From an uncultured beta proteobacterium (GTDB taxonomy: Bacteria > Pseudomonadota > Gammaproteobacteria > Burkholderiales > Rhodocyclaceae): a DNA stretch of 35,493 nucleotides. The position numbers and the translations under genes are program-made. Positions 18,448 through 28,916 of the stretch are shown here, one piece after another. How positions within the stretch are numbered: the first letter of the stretch is position 1; the number at the start of each line of letters is the position of its first letter. The notes beneath the pieces were generated by a model, which was not told where the DNA came from, did no database searches, and saw only the letters and a list, made by a program, of their open reading frames with translations. The stretch spans positions 1-35,493 of the forward strand of contig CAJAWW010000162.1 in the NCBI GenBank assembly GCA_903946745.1. The letters are read 5' to 3'.

Positions 18448-19901
18448 CCGCCCACCGTTAATCCATCGATACGCAGCGTCGGCTGACCGACGCCGACCGG
18501 GACGCTCTGGCCTTCTTTGCCGCAGGTGCCGACGCCCGAATCCAGCGCCATGTCGTTGCCGATCATCGACACCCGCATCATGGCCTCGGGGCCGTTGCCG
18601 ATCAGTGTGGCGCCCTTGACCGGCGTGGTGATTTTTCCGTTTTCGATCAAATAGGCTTCGGCGGTTGAGAAGACGAATTTGCCGCTGGTGATGTCGACCT
18701 GACCGCCGCCGAAGTTGGCCGCATACAAACCCTTTTTGACTGACTTGATGATCTCAGCCGGATCGTGGTTGCCGGCCAGCATCATGGTGTTGGTCATGCG
18801 TGGCAGCGGCAGGTGGGCGAAGGATTCGCGTCGTCCGTTACCGGTGGGCAGCACGCCCATCAGGCGCGCATTGAGAGAATCTTGCAGGTAGCCGACGAGA
18901 ATGCCATCTTCAATCAACACCGTGCGCCGCGTCGGGTTGCCCTCGTCGTCAATGGACAACGAGCCGCGCCGGTCAGGGATGGTGCCGTCATCCACCACGG
19001 TGACGCCCTTGGCGGCGACACGCTGGCCGATGCGCCCAGCGAAAGTCGAACTGCCTTTGCGATTGAAGTCGCCTTCAAGACCGTGCCCAACGGCTTCGTG
19101 CAGCAGAATGCCCGGCCAACCGGGGCCAAGCACAACGGTCATTTCGCCGGCGGGTGCGGGCTTGGCGGCGAGGTTCACGCTGGCCTGATGCACGGCTTTT
19201 TTGGCGTAGTCGCGCAGAATGTCGTCGGTGAAATAGCTGTAGTCATAGCGCCCGCCGCCACCGGATGATCCCTGCTCGCGGCGACGTTTGGCACCTTTGC
19301 CGTGTTCCATGATGACATTGAGCGACACCCGCACCAGGGGGCGCACGTCGGTTGCCATCCGGCCATCCGAGCGCGCGACGAGCACGACTTCCCAGGTGCC
19401 GGCAATGTGCGCCATGACTTCCGTGACGCGCGGGTCTTCGGCGCGCGCCATGGTTTCGAGGCGCTCCAGCAGTTTGACCTTGGCGGCATCTTCGAGTGAG
19501 GCAATCGGGTTGTCGCCACCGTAAAGAATTGTGGGTGCAGCCCAGTGTTTCGGCAGGGTGGATTGACGTGCCGCGCCGGCACCGGTGGCATTGGCAATCG
19601 CACGGGTGGTGGTCGCGGCGGCCTGCAGTGCCGTCATGCTGATGTCGTCTGAATAGGCAAAGGCGGTTTTTTCGCCCGAGATGGCGCGCACGCCAACGCC
19701 CTGCTCGATGTTGAAGCTGCCGGATTTGACGATGCCTTCTTCAAGACTCCAAGCTTCGGAGCGGGCATGCTGAAAATACAGGTCGGCGTAATCGACATGA
19801 TGACCGAACAACTGCCCGAATACGGTCTCCAGTGAGTGAGGTGAAAGTCCGTGCGCGGTCAGCAGGGTCTTTTCGGCGATCTGGTCGTGGGCGTGGGTCA
19901 T
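18438..19901 (-). CDS. tldD: Metalloprotease TldD
   Basis: Zinc-dependent protease subunit that works with TldE/PmbA; in E. coli the pair processes the microcin B17 precursor and degrades CcdA antitoxin. The 487 residues contain the metal motif HEAVGH (268-273) in [16 protein letters not shown], an N-terminal region beginning [11 protein letters not shown], a CP-rich-type Gly segment near 211-217, and the conserved C-terminal [11 protein letters not shown] and [14 protein letters not shown] longer reading frame starts with TTG at 19913, but ATG at 19901 follows GAGGA at ideal spacing. The nitrilase gene ends at 19910, 8 bases before it, so translation is probably coupled. No tldE/pmbA lies in this window. 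The order yhdP-nit-tldD is conserved in betaproteobacteria. Confidence 0.97.
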   Translation of the reverse strand: MTHAHDQIAEKTLLTAHGLSPHSLETVFGQLFGHHVDYADLYFQHARSEAWSLEEGIVKSGSFNIEQGVGVRAISGEKTAFAYSDDISMTALQAAATTTRAIANATGAGAARQSTLPKHWAAPTILYGGDNPIASLEDAAKVKLLERLETMARAEDPRVTEVMAHIAGTWEVVLVARSDGRMATDVRPLVRVSLNVIMEHGKGAKRRREQGSSGGGGRYDYSYFTDDILRDYAKKAVHQASVNLAAKPAPAGEMTVVLGPGWPGILLHEAVGHGLEGDFNRKGSSTFAGRIGQRVAAKGVTVVDDGTIPDRRGSLSIDDEGNPTRRTVLIEDGILVGYLQDSLNARLMGVLPTGNGRRESFAHLPLPRMTNTMMLAGNHDPAEIIKSVKKGLYAANFGGGQVDITSGKFVFSTAEAYLIENGKITTPVKGATLIGNGPEAMMRVSMIGNDMALDSGVGTCGKEGQSVPVGVGQPTLRIDGLTVGGTG

Positions 19902-19909
19902 GGTTTTCC

Positions 19910-20746
19910 TCAAAGAATCCGGTGGCGCAAGGCAGGCAGGCTACTTCTGATGTCGACAATTTGTTGCGGATCAAGTTCAGCACTTACGATACCTTCGCCC
20001 TTGTCCATGCGCGCAATGATTTCGCCCCACGGGTCAATCACCATGCTGTTGCCATGGGTCATGCGCCCGGTGGGGTGGCGGCCGCCTTGTGCCGCAGCCA
20101 GAACATAACACTGGTTTTCAACGGCGCGTGCGCGCAACAATAATTCCCAGTGCGCGCGGCCGGTGGTTTCGGTGAATGCGGCGGGGACCACCAAAAGATC
20201 AACCGGATTGGGCATCTGCGCCATGCGACGAAACAGTTCGGGAAAACGCAGGTCGTAGCAAATGGCAAGTCCGACGCGTAACCCACCTAACCCGCCCAAT
20301 TGCACAACAACGATATCGCTGCCGGCTTCGATGGTCAGCGATTCATCGTAGGATTCGGCGTCTTTGGTGAAGCTGAATAAATGAATTTTGTCATAGCGCG
20401 CAACGCGCTCACCTTGTGGGTCGTAGATCAGGCAGCTGTTGCGCACTTTGTTGGCGGCATTGGCCTCCAACGGAATCGAGCCGCCAACGAGCCAGACCCC
20501 ATGGCGACGCGCCGCCTCGGCAAGAAAGGTTTGCACCGTACCCTGGCCGTCGACTTCTCGGGCGGCGAGGCGGGCGTTATCGCTGGCACCGATCAGCGGA
20601 AAATATTCTGGCAGCGCCACCAACTGCGCGCCGGCGGCGGCGGCCTCGGCGATGAGGCGCGCCGCGGTGTCGAGATTGGGTGCCAGTTCTGGCCCCGAGA
20701 TCATTTGTACCGCGGTAATTTTGAGTCGATCCGGGCGCTGGCTCAT
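19910..20746 (-). CDS. Nitrilase-family carbon-nitrogen hydrolase (Nit2/omega-amidase-like)
   Basis: A 278-residue cytoplasmic amidase with the full Glu-Lys-Cys triad: E47 in ALPEYFP, K120 in RYDKIHLF and C163 in [13 protein letters not shown]. These contexts match the Nit1/Nit2 branch, whose members act as omega-amidases on 2-oxoglutaramate or 2-oxosuccinamate, or repair deaminated glutathione. The branch is fairly clear, but which of these substrates applies is an inference. The start ATG overlaps the yhdP stop as ATGA (20743-20746), and the stop lies 8 bases before the tldD ATG, so it sits in the middle of a tightly packed three-gene operon. Confidence 0.93.
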   Translation of the reverse strand: MSQRPDRLKITAVQMISGPELAPNLDTAARLIAEAAAAGAQLVALPEYFPLIGASDNARLAAREVDGQGTVQTFLAEAARRHGVWLVGGSIPLEANAANKVRNSCLIYDPQGERVARYDKIHLFSFTKDAESYDESLTIEAGSDIVVVQLGGLGGLRVGLAICYDLRFPELFRRMAQMPNPVDLLVVPAAFTETTGRAHWELLLRARAVENQCYVLAAAQGGRHPTGRMTHGNSMVIDPWGEIIARMDKGEGIVSAELDPQQIVDIRSSLPALRHRIL

Positions 20747-23700
20747 TTCTTTGGCTCAACTTTTGCCGCGGGTGCCTGACCGACTTTTTCCACTTTTGGA
20801 TCGGCCCAGCTTCCCGTAATCGTGTAGTCAAAGGCAAACGCCTTGTCGAGCGGGTTTTTGAGCAGTTTTTGTGCGACCCACGCGATTGCGCCGGCGACGG
20901 GATTGGCGATCATGGCACCGACCGCGATGCTTTCACCGACGGCCGGCTGCACATTGACTTTGAGATTCTGGGTTTCGTTCCCCAGATTTACCGAACCGCT
21001 CATCAGCACCTTGGCCGACGGCCCGTTGATTTGTAAATCGCTGGTTTCCATCACACCACGGGCGACGGCAAATTTTCCGTCAATGTTGTCAAAGGCAAAA
21101 CCTTCACTGAAGATATCGCGAAAATCGAGCGTAATGCGGCGCGGTAGCGACTGCAAACTCAAGATGCCCAGCAAGCGCCCGACACCGGGTTCGAGTTTGC
21201 GAAACTGCCCACTGGCCGCTTCCAGCGTGAGATTGCCGTTCAGCGTCGGGTAATCAATGCTGAAGGGTGTTCCGCTCCATGACAGGGTGCCACTGGCATT
21301 TGCGCTGCCGCGACGCATGGCTTCCGGGTAACCAAATCGCGCCAGTTGATTCTCGAGATTTTTCGCGTTCAGCTTGATTTCCATCCGGGTATCAGGCTGG
21401 TTCGGATTGGGGCGCCAGCGGCCGATGACCTCAAGCGTGCCATCCTCGTTGCTGACGTCCACCTTCGAGTTCCAGTAACCCTCACGATTTTCTGCGGCGA
21501 TGCGTACCGTACCCAGGTCGCGATTTTTGAACGACAGATGATCCACGGTGATATCCAGCGCCGGCAGTTGTTCAACAATTGCGCTGGCGCGGGCTTGTAG
21601 CGTGGTGGGCGAGGTTGCCGCTTCGGGCACCGCAAACTGCGCGATGCGCCCGGTCAGTTTGCCAGCACCGCCGGCCAGCCACTCAAAGTTGCCGGAAACC
21701 TCCCGGCTCTTGAGATCAAAGCGCGTCGGCGCTGTGGATTCGGCTCGGCTACCCGTCACGCGCACGTCATGCAGGGTTTTCTCGGTCAGCGTCAGATCGC
21801 CAGTACGCAGATCAAATTGCAGCGCGGGCAGCGTGGACAGTAAGGAATTGGCGGCCTTGCTCTCACCATTCGCTTCGGCGTTGCTACGATCTCCCAGTGC
21901 GCGCCAGAAGTCGGCATTGATGCGCGGCACGTTGACGGACACCAGCAGTGCGCGCTCCGGCATGGCGGCGGCCGTGGTGGCAGCGGTAGCGTTCTCGCCT
22001 ACGTTCAGCAGACCGCGTGTGATGGTCGGCGGCTTGGACGATTCCGTGTCGTGGCGGCGGATCAGTTGCAGACGTGCTACGGTGCCTAGGCTGATGTCGA
22101 GCAGATCGGTGCCCGTGGTCGCTTCCGCCGCCTTCTGGCGCTTGGGCAGAGCTGATTCCGCCGGGGGCTTGCGCTCGAAGCTGAACGCCAGTGCTTCGGT
22201 GGCCGATTTATTGAAAGGCTCGGGAAGACTGGACGACAGGCCGACCAGGTTCGACGTAACCTTCACTTCGGCAGTTTTCTTGCGCACGCGCAGCGCGGCA
22301 TTCCAGCGTGCGCTGCCGGAGAGATGGTCGAACAGGGATGAGGTGAACTTCTGCCGCAAGGCCGCGATGCTGATTTCGCCCGCCGCATGGGCTTGCACGT
22401 TGCCGTCGCCCAGTGTTTTGATATCGACCATAAACGGATTGCCCAGCAGATTGCCGCGCAGCGCCTTGGCTTCCATGCTGTCGCTGTCAAAATGCAAGGT
22501 GCCGCGCACATCGGTCAGCGGCGGCAGATCAGCATCCACCGTCAGGCGGTTGCCATCAAAGCGATAATTGCCATCCACCCGCGAATTGGCAAGCTTGCGC
22601 AGGGGCAGCACCAATTTGATGTCCAGTTCGCCATCGCCTTCTGCGCGCATTTCATCAGTGAAATGATCGATCTGCTCGCCAACCGGGCTGGACTCGATGT
22701 AACGCAGGAAGTCGGTGGTCGGCCCATTAGCTTTGCCGCTGACGGTGAGGAGTTCTTCGGGCAGTTCCAGATCAGCGATTTCGGCGCGCACACTGTGCAG
22801 TTTGACGCCGTAAATTTTCGCCTTGCTGGCCGTAATCAACATGCGCACGCCCTGAAACAGGAACTCGCCATCGATGTCCTCAATCGGCGGCCAATTCTCG
22901 GCGTAATTGAGTCGTGCGCGGTTGAACTTGCCGCGCACTTCAAAGATTCCGCTGCCATCGCGAAACGGAAATTTCGCCAGATTTCCCTTGAGTTTTAGCG
23001 CAGCTTCACTGGTGCCACCGCCGGTGATACCGGTTTGCAGCCAGTCGCGAGCGACTTTTCCCACCGTCAGCGGCATGTAGCGCCACACGGCTTCGCCACT
23101 GCCGCGCGTCAGCTTGGCGGTCATGTCAATGTCTCCGGGGCCATCCACCGCTGAATGCCAGTTCCCCGTTGCTTCGCCGGCTGCATCCTTGTTCTGGAAG
23201 GATAGTTTTTGCAGATTGACGCGTGTGCCCTCGCGGGTAGTCTTCCATTGCGCCTCTGCGGCGAAGGCTTCCAGCGTCAGGTTCGGGTCGGCAAAGAGCG
23301 TGGGCAGCTCAAAGCCGGCATGGGTGCCATCCAGGCGCAGTGTGCCGCCTTTCTCGCTGCCCTCGATGTGGCCGTTGATGCCGGCAATGCCCGGCACCGG
23401 CCCCAGTGCAGTCAGCCCGAGCCCCTCGAAGCGGCCATCGATGTTCCAACTCTCGAGCGCTTCCAGCGCGCCTTTCCAGCTCAGTTTGAGATCAAAAATG
23501 CGGCCGTGCGGTGCATGTTTGGCGAGTCGTGCGCGGGTGCCGTCATCAAAAGGCAGATAGGCGGCAAGTTTGGCCAGTGCGGCGAGATTCAGCCCGTTGG
23601 CGCTGGCCGAACCCAGTAGCGGACGATTGGCGGCTGCGGCCTGCCACGATAGTTTAAGGTCGGTCGGTTCGATCGTCAGTCCGGCGCGCGTCGTCAGTGC

Positions 23701-24732
23701 GAGTTGCTTGGCTTCGATCTCGAAACCGCTGTCCAGACGGCGTCCGCCCAGACGTCCGTTCAGCGTCAGCAAATCCAGTTGCGGCAACTCGGGGCGCAGT
23801 TGCAAGCGCACGTCGGCCAATCGCACATCGGCCGTCGCTGACGTCAGCCGTTTTTGGTCGATGCCCAACCACAAGCGCAGGGCGCCGCTACCTTGCGGCA
23901 AGAGCACTGGGTAGTCTACCCACGATTTCCAGCCGGCCAGATCGGCGTATTCCAGTTCTGCGAAGACATCGCCTTTCCATGATTCCAGTTCATCAATGTC
24001 GCGGCCTTTGAAATCGCCACGAATATCGATGCGCGCGGCCAGTTGTTTGGGCGGATCGGCGGTAAAGCCGAAGCGGTGGCGACCGCGCCCGTTGTCGAGC
24101 TGAAAGTTAAGATTCTTCAGTTCAAGCGCAGGTGCATTGCGTTGCTCGTCTTGCCAGACAACGGTGGCATTGCGGATAACGACCCGATCTTGCACCATCA
24201 GCCAGTCGCCAAAGCTGGCTTCGTCACCGGGGTGCGGAGTAACTTCAAGGCTGGCGGCAAACAAGCGGCCGTCACGATCGCGTCGCAGTACCAGATTCGG
24301 CGCCTCGATTTCCAATCGAGCCAACCGTAGCTCTTGGTGCCAGATAGAGTCCCAGGCCAGCTCGGCCTCGATTTGTTCGAAACCCAAGGCAGTTTGACCC
24401 GCCTTGTCACGGATGGCGAAACCTTCGAGCTTGAGCGCCGGCCGCAGCCCGATCCAGTGTGCCTCGATATGTCGGATCGCAACCGGCCGGTTGATGGCGG
24501 TGCCGATCATGCGTTCAATGTCGCCGCGATAATTTTCAATCTGCGGCAAAATTGCGTAGCGCAGTGCGATCAGCAGCAGGACGAAAACAAAATAGACCAG
24601 TCCTGTCGCCCATGCGCCCACGCGCAGCAACACACGCAGCCGCGGATAGCGGCTGAAGAAGCGGTGATAGCGAGCGCGCAGGGCAGGAAGAGTGAAGGAA
24701 ATAAGCGGTTCTGGCGGAACGGAATGAGACAT
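20743..24732 (-). CDS. yhdP: YhdP family AsmA-like envelope protein
   Basis: A 1329-residue protein of the AsmA-like superfamily. YhdP, with TamB and YdbH in E. coli, bridges the periplasm and supports phospholipid transport to the outer membrane. One N-terminal membrane helix (about 38-62) anchors it in the inner membrane after a basic cytoplasmic stretch. The rest is a long series of beta-strand repeats expected to form a hydrophobic-groove rod. The N-terminal segment ENYRGDIERMIGTAINRPVAI, split here as YRGDIERMIG and NRPVAI, and the C-terminal DFRDIFSEGFAFDNIDGKF region (RDIFSEGFAFD) are family signatures. It ends in a Lys-rich tail (KVEPKK). It is the first gene of the yhdP-nit-tldD operon and is divergent from glnE across 103 bases; no clear promoter pair was found there. 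Confidence 0.95.
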   Translation of the reverse strand: MSHSVPPEPLISFTLPALRARYHRFFSRYPRLRVLLRVGAWATGLVYFVFVLLLIALRYAILPQIENYRGDIERMIGTAINRPVAIRHIEAHWIGLRPALKLEGFAIRDKAGQTALGFEQIEAELAWDSIWHQELRLARLEIEAPNLVLRRDRDGRLFAASLEVTPHPGDEASFGDWLMVQDRVVIRNATVVWQDEQRNAPALELKNLNFQLDNGRGRHRFGFTADPPKQLAARIDIRGDFKGRDIDELESWKGDVFAELEYADLAGWKSWVDYPVLLPQGSGALRLWLGIDQKRLTSATADVRLADVRLQLRPELPQLDLLTLNGRLGGRRLDSGFEIEAKQLALTTRAGLTIEPTDLKLSWQAAAANRPLLGSASANGLNLAALAKLAAYLPFDDGTRARLAKHAPHGRIFDLKLSWKGALEALESWNIDGRFEGLGLTALGPVPGIAGINGHIEGSEKGGTLRLDGTHAGFELPTLFADPNLTLEAFAAEAQWKTTREGTRVNLQKLSFQNKDAAGEATGNWHSAVDGPGDIDMTAKLTRGSGEAVWRYMPLTVGKVARDWLQTGITGGGTSEAALKLKGNLAKFPFRDGSGIFEVRGKFNRARLNYAENWPPIEDIDGEFLFQGVRMLITASKAKIYGVKLHSVRAEIADLELPEELLTVSGKANGPTTDFLRYIESSPVGEQIDHFTDEMRAEGDGELDIKLVLPLRKLANSRVDGNYRFDGNRLTVDADLPPLTDVRGTLHFDSDSMEAKALRGNLLGNPFMVDIKTLGDGNVQAHAAGEISIAALRQKFTSSLFDHLSGSARWNAALRVRKKTAEVKVTSNLVGLSSSLPEPFNKSATEALAFSFERKPPAESALPKRQKAAEATTGTDLLDISLGTVARLQLIRRHDTESSKPPTITRGLLNVGENATAATTAAAMPERALLVSVNVPRINADFWRALGDRSNAEANGESKAANSLLSTLPALQFDLRTGDLTLTEKTLHDVRVTGSRAESTAPTRFDLKSREVSGNFEWLAGGAGKLTGRIAQFAVPEAATSPTTLQARASAIVEQLPALDITVDHLSFKNRDLGTVRIAAENREGYWNSKVDVSNEDGTLEVIGRWRPNPNQPDTRMEIKLNAKNLENQLARFGYPEAMRRGSANASGTLSWSGTPFSIDYPTLNGNLTLEAASGQFRKLEPGVGRLLGILSLQSLPRRITLDFRDIFSEGFAFDNIDGKFAVARGVMETSDLQINGPSAKVLMSGSVNLGNETQNLKVNVQPAVGESIAVGAMIANPVAGAIAWVAQKLLKNPLDKAFAFDYTITGSWADPKVEKVGQAPAAKVEPKK

Positions 24733-24835
24733 GAAGGGCGTACGTTGTGGCCCAAGCTAAAATGGGCGGATGCAGCACTCAGCAAAACACAGCAACGCAC
24801 ATCAAACAACAAAAATCAACGCTAAATTCTAACCG

Positions 24836-27514
24836 ATGCCATCCTTGGACGTTATTGTTGAAACATCACGTTACCTCAGTCGTTTACTAACTGCGCGGCC
24901 TGCGCTGGGCACGGAGGTAGAGGCTGCACTGACGCAGCCGGTGACCGCAGCCGAACTGGGTGACTGGCTGGCCGCACAGCCGGTGGATGAAGCCAACCTG
25001 AAATCGGTGCTACGGCAGCTCAAGCAGCGTGCCTATGCTCGCATTGCGGCGCGCGATCTGGCCGGGCTGGCACCCTTATCCGAGGTGACCGAATGCATGA
25101 CGCTGATCGCCGAACTGGCGGTTGCCAAGACGCTGGAAATCACGCGCGACGCGCTGGTCGCACGCTACGGCGTGCCACGCGATGCGGCGGGGTGTGAGCA
25201 AGATTTGATTGTGGTGGGCATGGGCAAGCTCGGTGGGCGTGAGCTGAATGTCTCGTCGGATATCGATCTGATCTTTGTCTATCCGGAGGACGGCGACACC
25301 GATGGGGCGCACGGCGGACTTAAATCAATTTCAAATTTTGAGTTTTTTACCCGTGTTGGCCGGGGTCTGATTAACGCCATTGCCGACGTCACCGAAGATG
25401 GCCAGGTTTTTCGTGTCGATATGCGTTTGCGGCCGAATGGCGAATCCGGTCCGCTGGTGTGTTCGTTTGACATGCTGGAGAACTACTTTGTCACCCAGGG
25501 GCGCGAATGGGAGCGTTATGCCTGGATCAAGGCGCGGCCGTTGACGGGCGTGCGTCACGACGCGCTGGAGGCCATTCGCCGACCTTTTGTATTCCGCAAG
25601 TATCTGGATTTTGGCACCGTCAATGCCATGCGCGAACTACATGTGCAGATTCGGCGCGAGGTGGCCAAGAAGGATATGGCCAATAACGTCAAGCTCGGCC
25701 CCGGCGGCATCCGCGAGATTGAATTCATTGCGCAGGTATTCCAGCTGATTCGCGGCGGACGCGATACGCCGTTGCAGATCAAGCCGACGCTGAAGGTGCT
25801 GGCTTTACTGGCGGAACGCGGGATTCTGAATGCGGACGCTGCGCTGGAGCTGGCGGCCGCGTATGATTTTTTGCGTCGCGTCGAACATCGCTTGCAATAT
25901 CTCGACGACGCGCAGACACACCAGTTGCCAGCGTCATCTGAGGATCAGACATTGATCGCGCGGGGGATGGGTTTTGCCAGTTACGAGGCGCTACTGGTCG
26001 AACTGGACGATCACCGCGGTGCCGTCTCACGGCATTTCGAGCAGGTATTTGCCGACCCAAATCGCGAAGAACATCGACTTGCAGCGGTGTGGGCGGGGGC
26101 GTGCGACGAGGATCAGGATGATTGCTTCGAGCGTCTTGGCTATCGCAATCCGCCCGCCGCAGCCCAGCGTCTGGCGGCCTTGCGTGCGGGGCCGCGCTAC
26201 CAGCAGATGGGTGAGGACATTCGCCGCCGTTTCGATGTGCTGGTGCCGCGGCTGATCGAAGCCGCCGCCGCGATGCCCAGCCCCGACGATACCCTGACGC
26301 GAGTCATTGATCTGCTCGAATCGATCTCGCGTCGCGCAGCCTATCTGGCGCTGTTGCAGCAGTATCCGCAGGCCTTGCAAAAAGTGGTCGAACTGGTCGG
26401 CAGTTCGAGCTGGGCGGCGACCTATCTGCAGCGCCATCCAATTTTGATGGACGAACTGCTCGATCCGCGTCTGCTCGAATTCATCCCGAACTGGGCAAGC
26501 GTGCGCGAGCAACTCGGCACGCACCTAGACGAACTGGAGCCGGACACCGAGCGGCAAATGGATGCCCTGCGTGAAATGCATCACGCCCAGGCTTTCCGTC
26601 TGCTGGCGCAGGATATTGGCGGGCGTCTGTCGGTGGAAAAACTCGCCGATCATCTTTCTGAACTGGCCGACATCATGCTCGATGCGGCGATTCGCGGGGC
26701 GTGGAAAAAGCTGCTCATGCGTCATCTTGAGGTGCCCAAATTCGCCGTCATCAGCTATGGCAAGCTCGGCGGCAAGGAGCTTGGCTACGCCTCCGATCTG
26801 GATCTGGTGTTTCTATACGATGACCCGGCACCAGAAGCGGGCGAGAACTATGGCCGGCTGGGCATGCGGCTCAACACCTGGCTGTCGGCGCAAACAGCGG
26901 CCGGGCAGTTGTTTGAAACCGATTTGCGTTTGCGACCCAATGGGGATTCCGGGTTGGTGGTCAGTTCCATTGAGGCATTTCGAAAATACCAAATGGAATC
27001 GGCGTGGGTGTGGGAACATCAGGCGCTCACCCGCGCGCGCTTTTCTGCCGGCGACCCGGCCGTGGGCGTAGCCTTTGAGCGTATCCGTTGCGAAGTGCTG
27101 TGCCAGTCCCGCGATCTGGGCAAACTGCGCGAGGAAATTCTCGCCATGCGTAGCCGCATGCGCGATGCCCACGGCACCCGGGAGGATGAAATCGAATACA
27201 TATTCGATCTCAAGCACGACGCCGGTGGTTTGGTGGATGTCGAGTTCATCGTGCAGTATCTGGTGCTGGGTTTTTCACACCGGCACGCCGAGCTCACAGG
27301 CAATCTGGGCAACATCGCGCTGCTGAAAATCGCCGCCGGCCTCGGCTTGATTCCGCCCGCGCTGGCCGAAGAAGTACGCAACGCCTACCGCGATTACCGC
27401 CGCCTGCAACACGGGTTGCGCCTGAACGACGCCCGCCCGCGCGTCGAACCCTCCACCGTGGCTGCGCGCGTCAAGGCGGTGCGGGCGCTGTGGGGGATTG
27501 TGTTTGAAACGTAG
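24836..27514 (+). CDS. glnE: Bifunctional glutamine synthetase adenylyltransferase/adenylyl-removing enzyme
   Basis: GlnE switches glutamine synthetase off by adenylylation and on by phosphorolytic deadenylylation, under control of the PII protein. The 892 residues show two nucleotidyltransferase domains. The N-terminal adenylyl-removing domain has GMGKLGGRELNVSSDIDL (near 126) and the C-terminal adenylyl-transferase domain has YGKLGGKELGYASDLDLVF (near 638). Each carries the DxD metal motif and is followed by a RLRPNGDSG-type segment. The protein is about 50 residues shorter than the E. coli enzyme (946), the shortfall lying in the N terminus. ATG at 24836 gives the shortest plausible start; no strong ribosome-binding site is visible. 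It ends just before a large hairpin with a T-run. Confidence 0.97.
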   Translation: MPSLDVIVETSRYLSRLLTARPALGTEVEAALTQPVTAAELGDWLAAQPVDEANLKSVLRQLKQRAYARIAARDLAGLAPLSEVTECMTLIAELAVAKTLEITRDALVARYGVPRDAAGCEQDLIVVGMGKLGGRELNVSSDIDLIFVYPEDGDTDGAHGGLKSISNFEFFTRVGRGLINAIADVTEDGQVFRVDMRLRPNGESGPLVCSFDMLENYFVTQGREWERYAWIKARPLTGVRHDALEAIRRPFVFRKYLDFGTVNAMRELHVQIRREVAKKDMANNVKLGPGGIREIEFIAQVFQLIRGGRDTPLQIKPTLKVLALLAERGILNADAALELAAAYDFLRRVEHRLQYLDDAQTHQLPASSEDQTLIARGMGFASYEALLVELDDHRGAVSRHFEQVFADPNREEHRLAAVWAGACDEDQDDCFERLGYRNPPAAAQRLAALRAGPRYQQMGEDIRRRFDVLVPRLIEAAAAMPSPDDTLTRVIDLLESISRRAAYLALLQQYPQALQKVVELVGSSSWAATYLQRHPILMDELLDPRLLEFIPNWASVREQLGTHLDELEPDTERQMDALREMHHAQAFRLLAQDIGGRLSVEKLADHLSELADIMLDAAIRGAWKKLLMRHLEVPKFAVISYGKLGGKELGYASDLDLVFLYDDPAPEAGENYGRLGMRLNTWLSAQTAAGQLFETDLRLRPNGDSGLVVSSIEAFRKYQMESAWVWEHQALTRARFSAGDPAVGVAFERIRCEVLCQSRDLGKLREEILAMRSRMRDAHGTREDEIEYIFDLKHDAGGLVDVEFIVQYLVLGFSHRHAELTGNLGNIALLKIAAGLGLIPPALAEEVRNAYRDYRRLQHGLRLNDARPRVEPSTVAARVKAVRALWGIVFET

Positions 27515-27523
27515 AATCGGTTT

Positions 27524-27617
27524 ACCACGGGGAACACGGGGGGCACGGGGAAGTCAAAACCGTAGTTCTCCAGATTTTCCCCGTGTGCCCCGTGTCCCCC
27601 GTGGTCAATTTTTTTTT
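27524..27617 (+). terminator. Large inverted repeat built of CACGGGGNN units, followed by a T-run
   Basis: The left arm (27524-27552) and right arm (27577-27605) are 29 bases each and match at 26 of 29 positions when one is reverse-complemented; the loop is 24 bases. Each arm holds three 9-base units of the form CACGGGGNN. Nine T residues follow (27609-27617). On the plus strand this has the form of an oversized intrinsic terminator for glnE. The unit structure also resembles dispersed intergenic repeats seen in environmental proteobacteria. The argJ ATG is only 15 bases past the T-run. Confidence 0.75.
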
Positions 27618-27632
27618 GAATGAAAGTCCGTC

Positions 27633-28871
27633 ATGCCCGTCAATTACGCCACCCCCGCCCCTGAAGCCTTGTTCCCCGTCGCGGGCGTTCGCCTTGGCAC
27701 TGCTGAAGCGGGTATTCGCAAAGCCAATCGCCGCGATTTGACGCTGGTTGAGCTGACCCCCGGCAGTCGTGCCGCCGGGGTGTTTACGCAGAATCGATTC
27801 TGTGCGGCACCGGTGACGGTGTGTCGCGAGCACCTGGCGTCGGATGGCAGCTTGCGGGCGCTAATTATCAATACCGGCATTGCCAATGCGGCGACCGGTG
27901 AGCAGGGCATGCAGGCGGCGCGCGATACCTGCGCGGCCGTGGCGAACGTGCTGGGCTGCAAGGCCAGCGAAGTGTTGCCATTTTCCACCGGCGTGATTCT
28001 TGAGCATCTGCCGACGGCGCGTCTGATCGCCGGTTTGCCGGCGGCGCAGGCTGATCTGCATGCCGACCACTGGCACGCCGCAGCGCATGCCATCATGACC
28101 ACCGACACCGTGGCCAAGGCTGCGTCGCGCCAGCTTCAGCTGAACGGCAAGACCGTCACCCTCACTGGCATCAGCAAGGGCGCGGGCATGATCCGCCCCA
28201 ACATGGCGACCATGCTCGGTTTTGTCGCCACCGACGCCGGGATCGCCCCCGACTTGCTGCAAGGGCTGGCGAAAGAGGCGGCCGACGTGTCGTTCAACTG
28301 CATCACGGTCGACGGGGATACTTCGACTAATGATTCGTTTGTTGTCATCGCCACCGGCCAGAGCGGTATCAACATCGCCGATGCCGCCGCACCGGAATGG
28401 GCGGCGGTGCGCGGTGCCTTGATTGCCGTGGCGCAGGAACTGGCGCAGGCCATTGTGCGCGACGGTGAAGGTGCGACCAAGTTCATTACCGTAAAAGTCG
28501 ACGCTGGGGAGACGGTAGCCGAATGCCGCAAAGTAGCGTATGCCATTGGTCACTCACCGCTGGTAAAAACTGCGTTCTTTGCCTCTGACCCCAATCTCGG
28601 GCGTATTCTTGCGGCCATTGGCTATGCCGGCATTGATGATCTCGATGCCGCTGCGGTGCGCGTCTGGCTGGGTAGCGGCGAAGAAGAAATACTGGTTTCC
28701 GAACACGGTGGACGTGCCGCCAGCTATCGTGAGGAAGACGGCTCGCGCATCATGAAAAGCGCCGAGATCACGGTGCACGTTGATCTTGGTCGGGGTGCCC
28801 AGAGTGCAACCGTCTGGACGTGTGATTTTTCTTACGATTACGTCAAGATCAACGCAGATTACCGGTCTTGA
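27633..28871 (+). CDS. argJ: Glutamate N-acetyltransferase/amino-acid acetyltransferase (ArgJ)
   Basis: Transfers acetyl from N-acetylornithine to glutamate, and in bifunctional forms also acetylates glutamate with acetyl-CoA, in the cyclic arginine pathway. The 412 residues match the family length. The precursor self-cleaves before the nucleophile threonine, T193, in [10 protein letters not shown], preceded by GISKGAGMI (the oxyanion region). GDTSTND-type and [10 protein letters not shown] segments follow, and the C terminus has the typical NADYRS ending. Mono- or bifunctionality cannot be decided by eye. The start ATG has a weak GAAAG site. Only 15 bases separate it from the T-run of the upstream hairpin, so there is no room for a promoter after the hairpin. 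Confidence 0.97.
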   Translation: MPVNYATPAPEALFPVAGVRLGTAEAGIRKANRRDLTLVELTPGSRAAGVFTQNRFCAAPVTVCREHLASDGSLRALIINTGIANAATGEQGMQAARDTCAAVANVLGCKASEVLPFSTGVILEHLPTARLIAGLPAAQADLHADHWHAAAHAIMTTDTVAKAASRQLQLNGKTVTLTGISKGAGMIRPNMATMLGFVATDAGIAPDLLQGLAKEAADVSFNCITVDGDTSTNDSFVVIATGQSGINIADAAAPEWAAVRGALIAVAQELAQAIVRDGEGATKFITVKVDAGETVAECRKVAYAIGHSPLVKTAFFASDPNLGRILAAIGYAGIDDLDAAAVRVWLGSGEEEILVSEHGGRAASYREEDGSRIMKSAEITVHVDLGRGAQSATVWTCDFSYDYVKINADYRS

Positions 28872-28916
28872 CGCCACGGCGCGGCCGGGAGTAAATTTGT
28901 CGCTTGCGCGAGGAAT

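Noticed and set aside
21548-22567. A 339-codon plus-strand frame inside yhdP
   Set aside because: Ser/Arg-rich composition and full overlap with yhdP mark it as a shadow.
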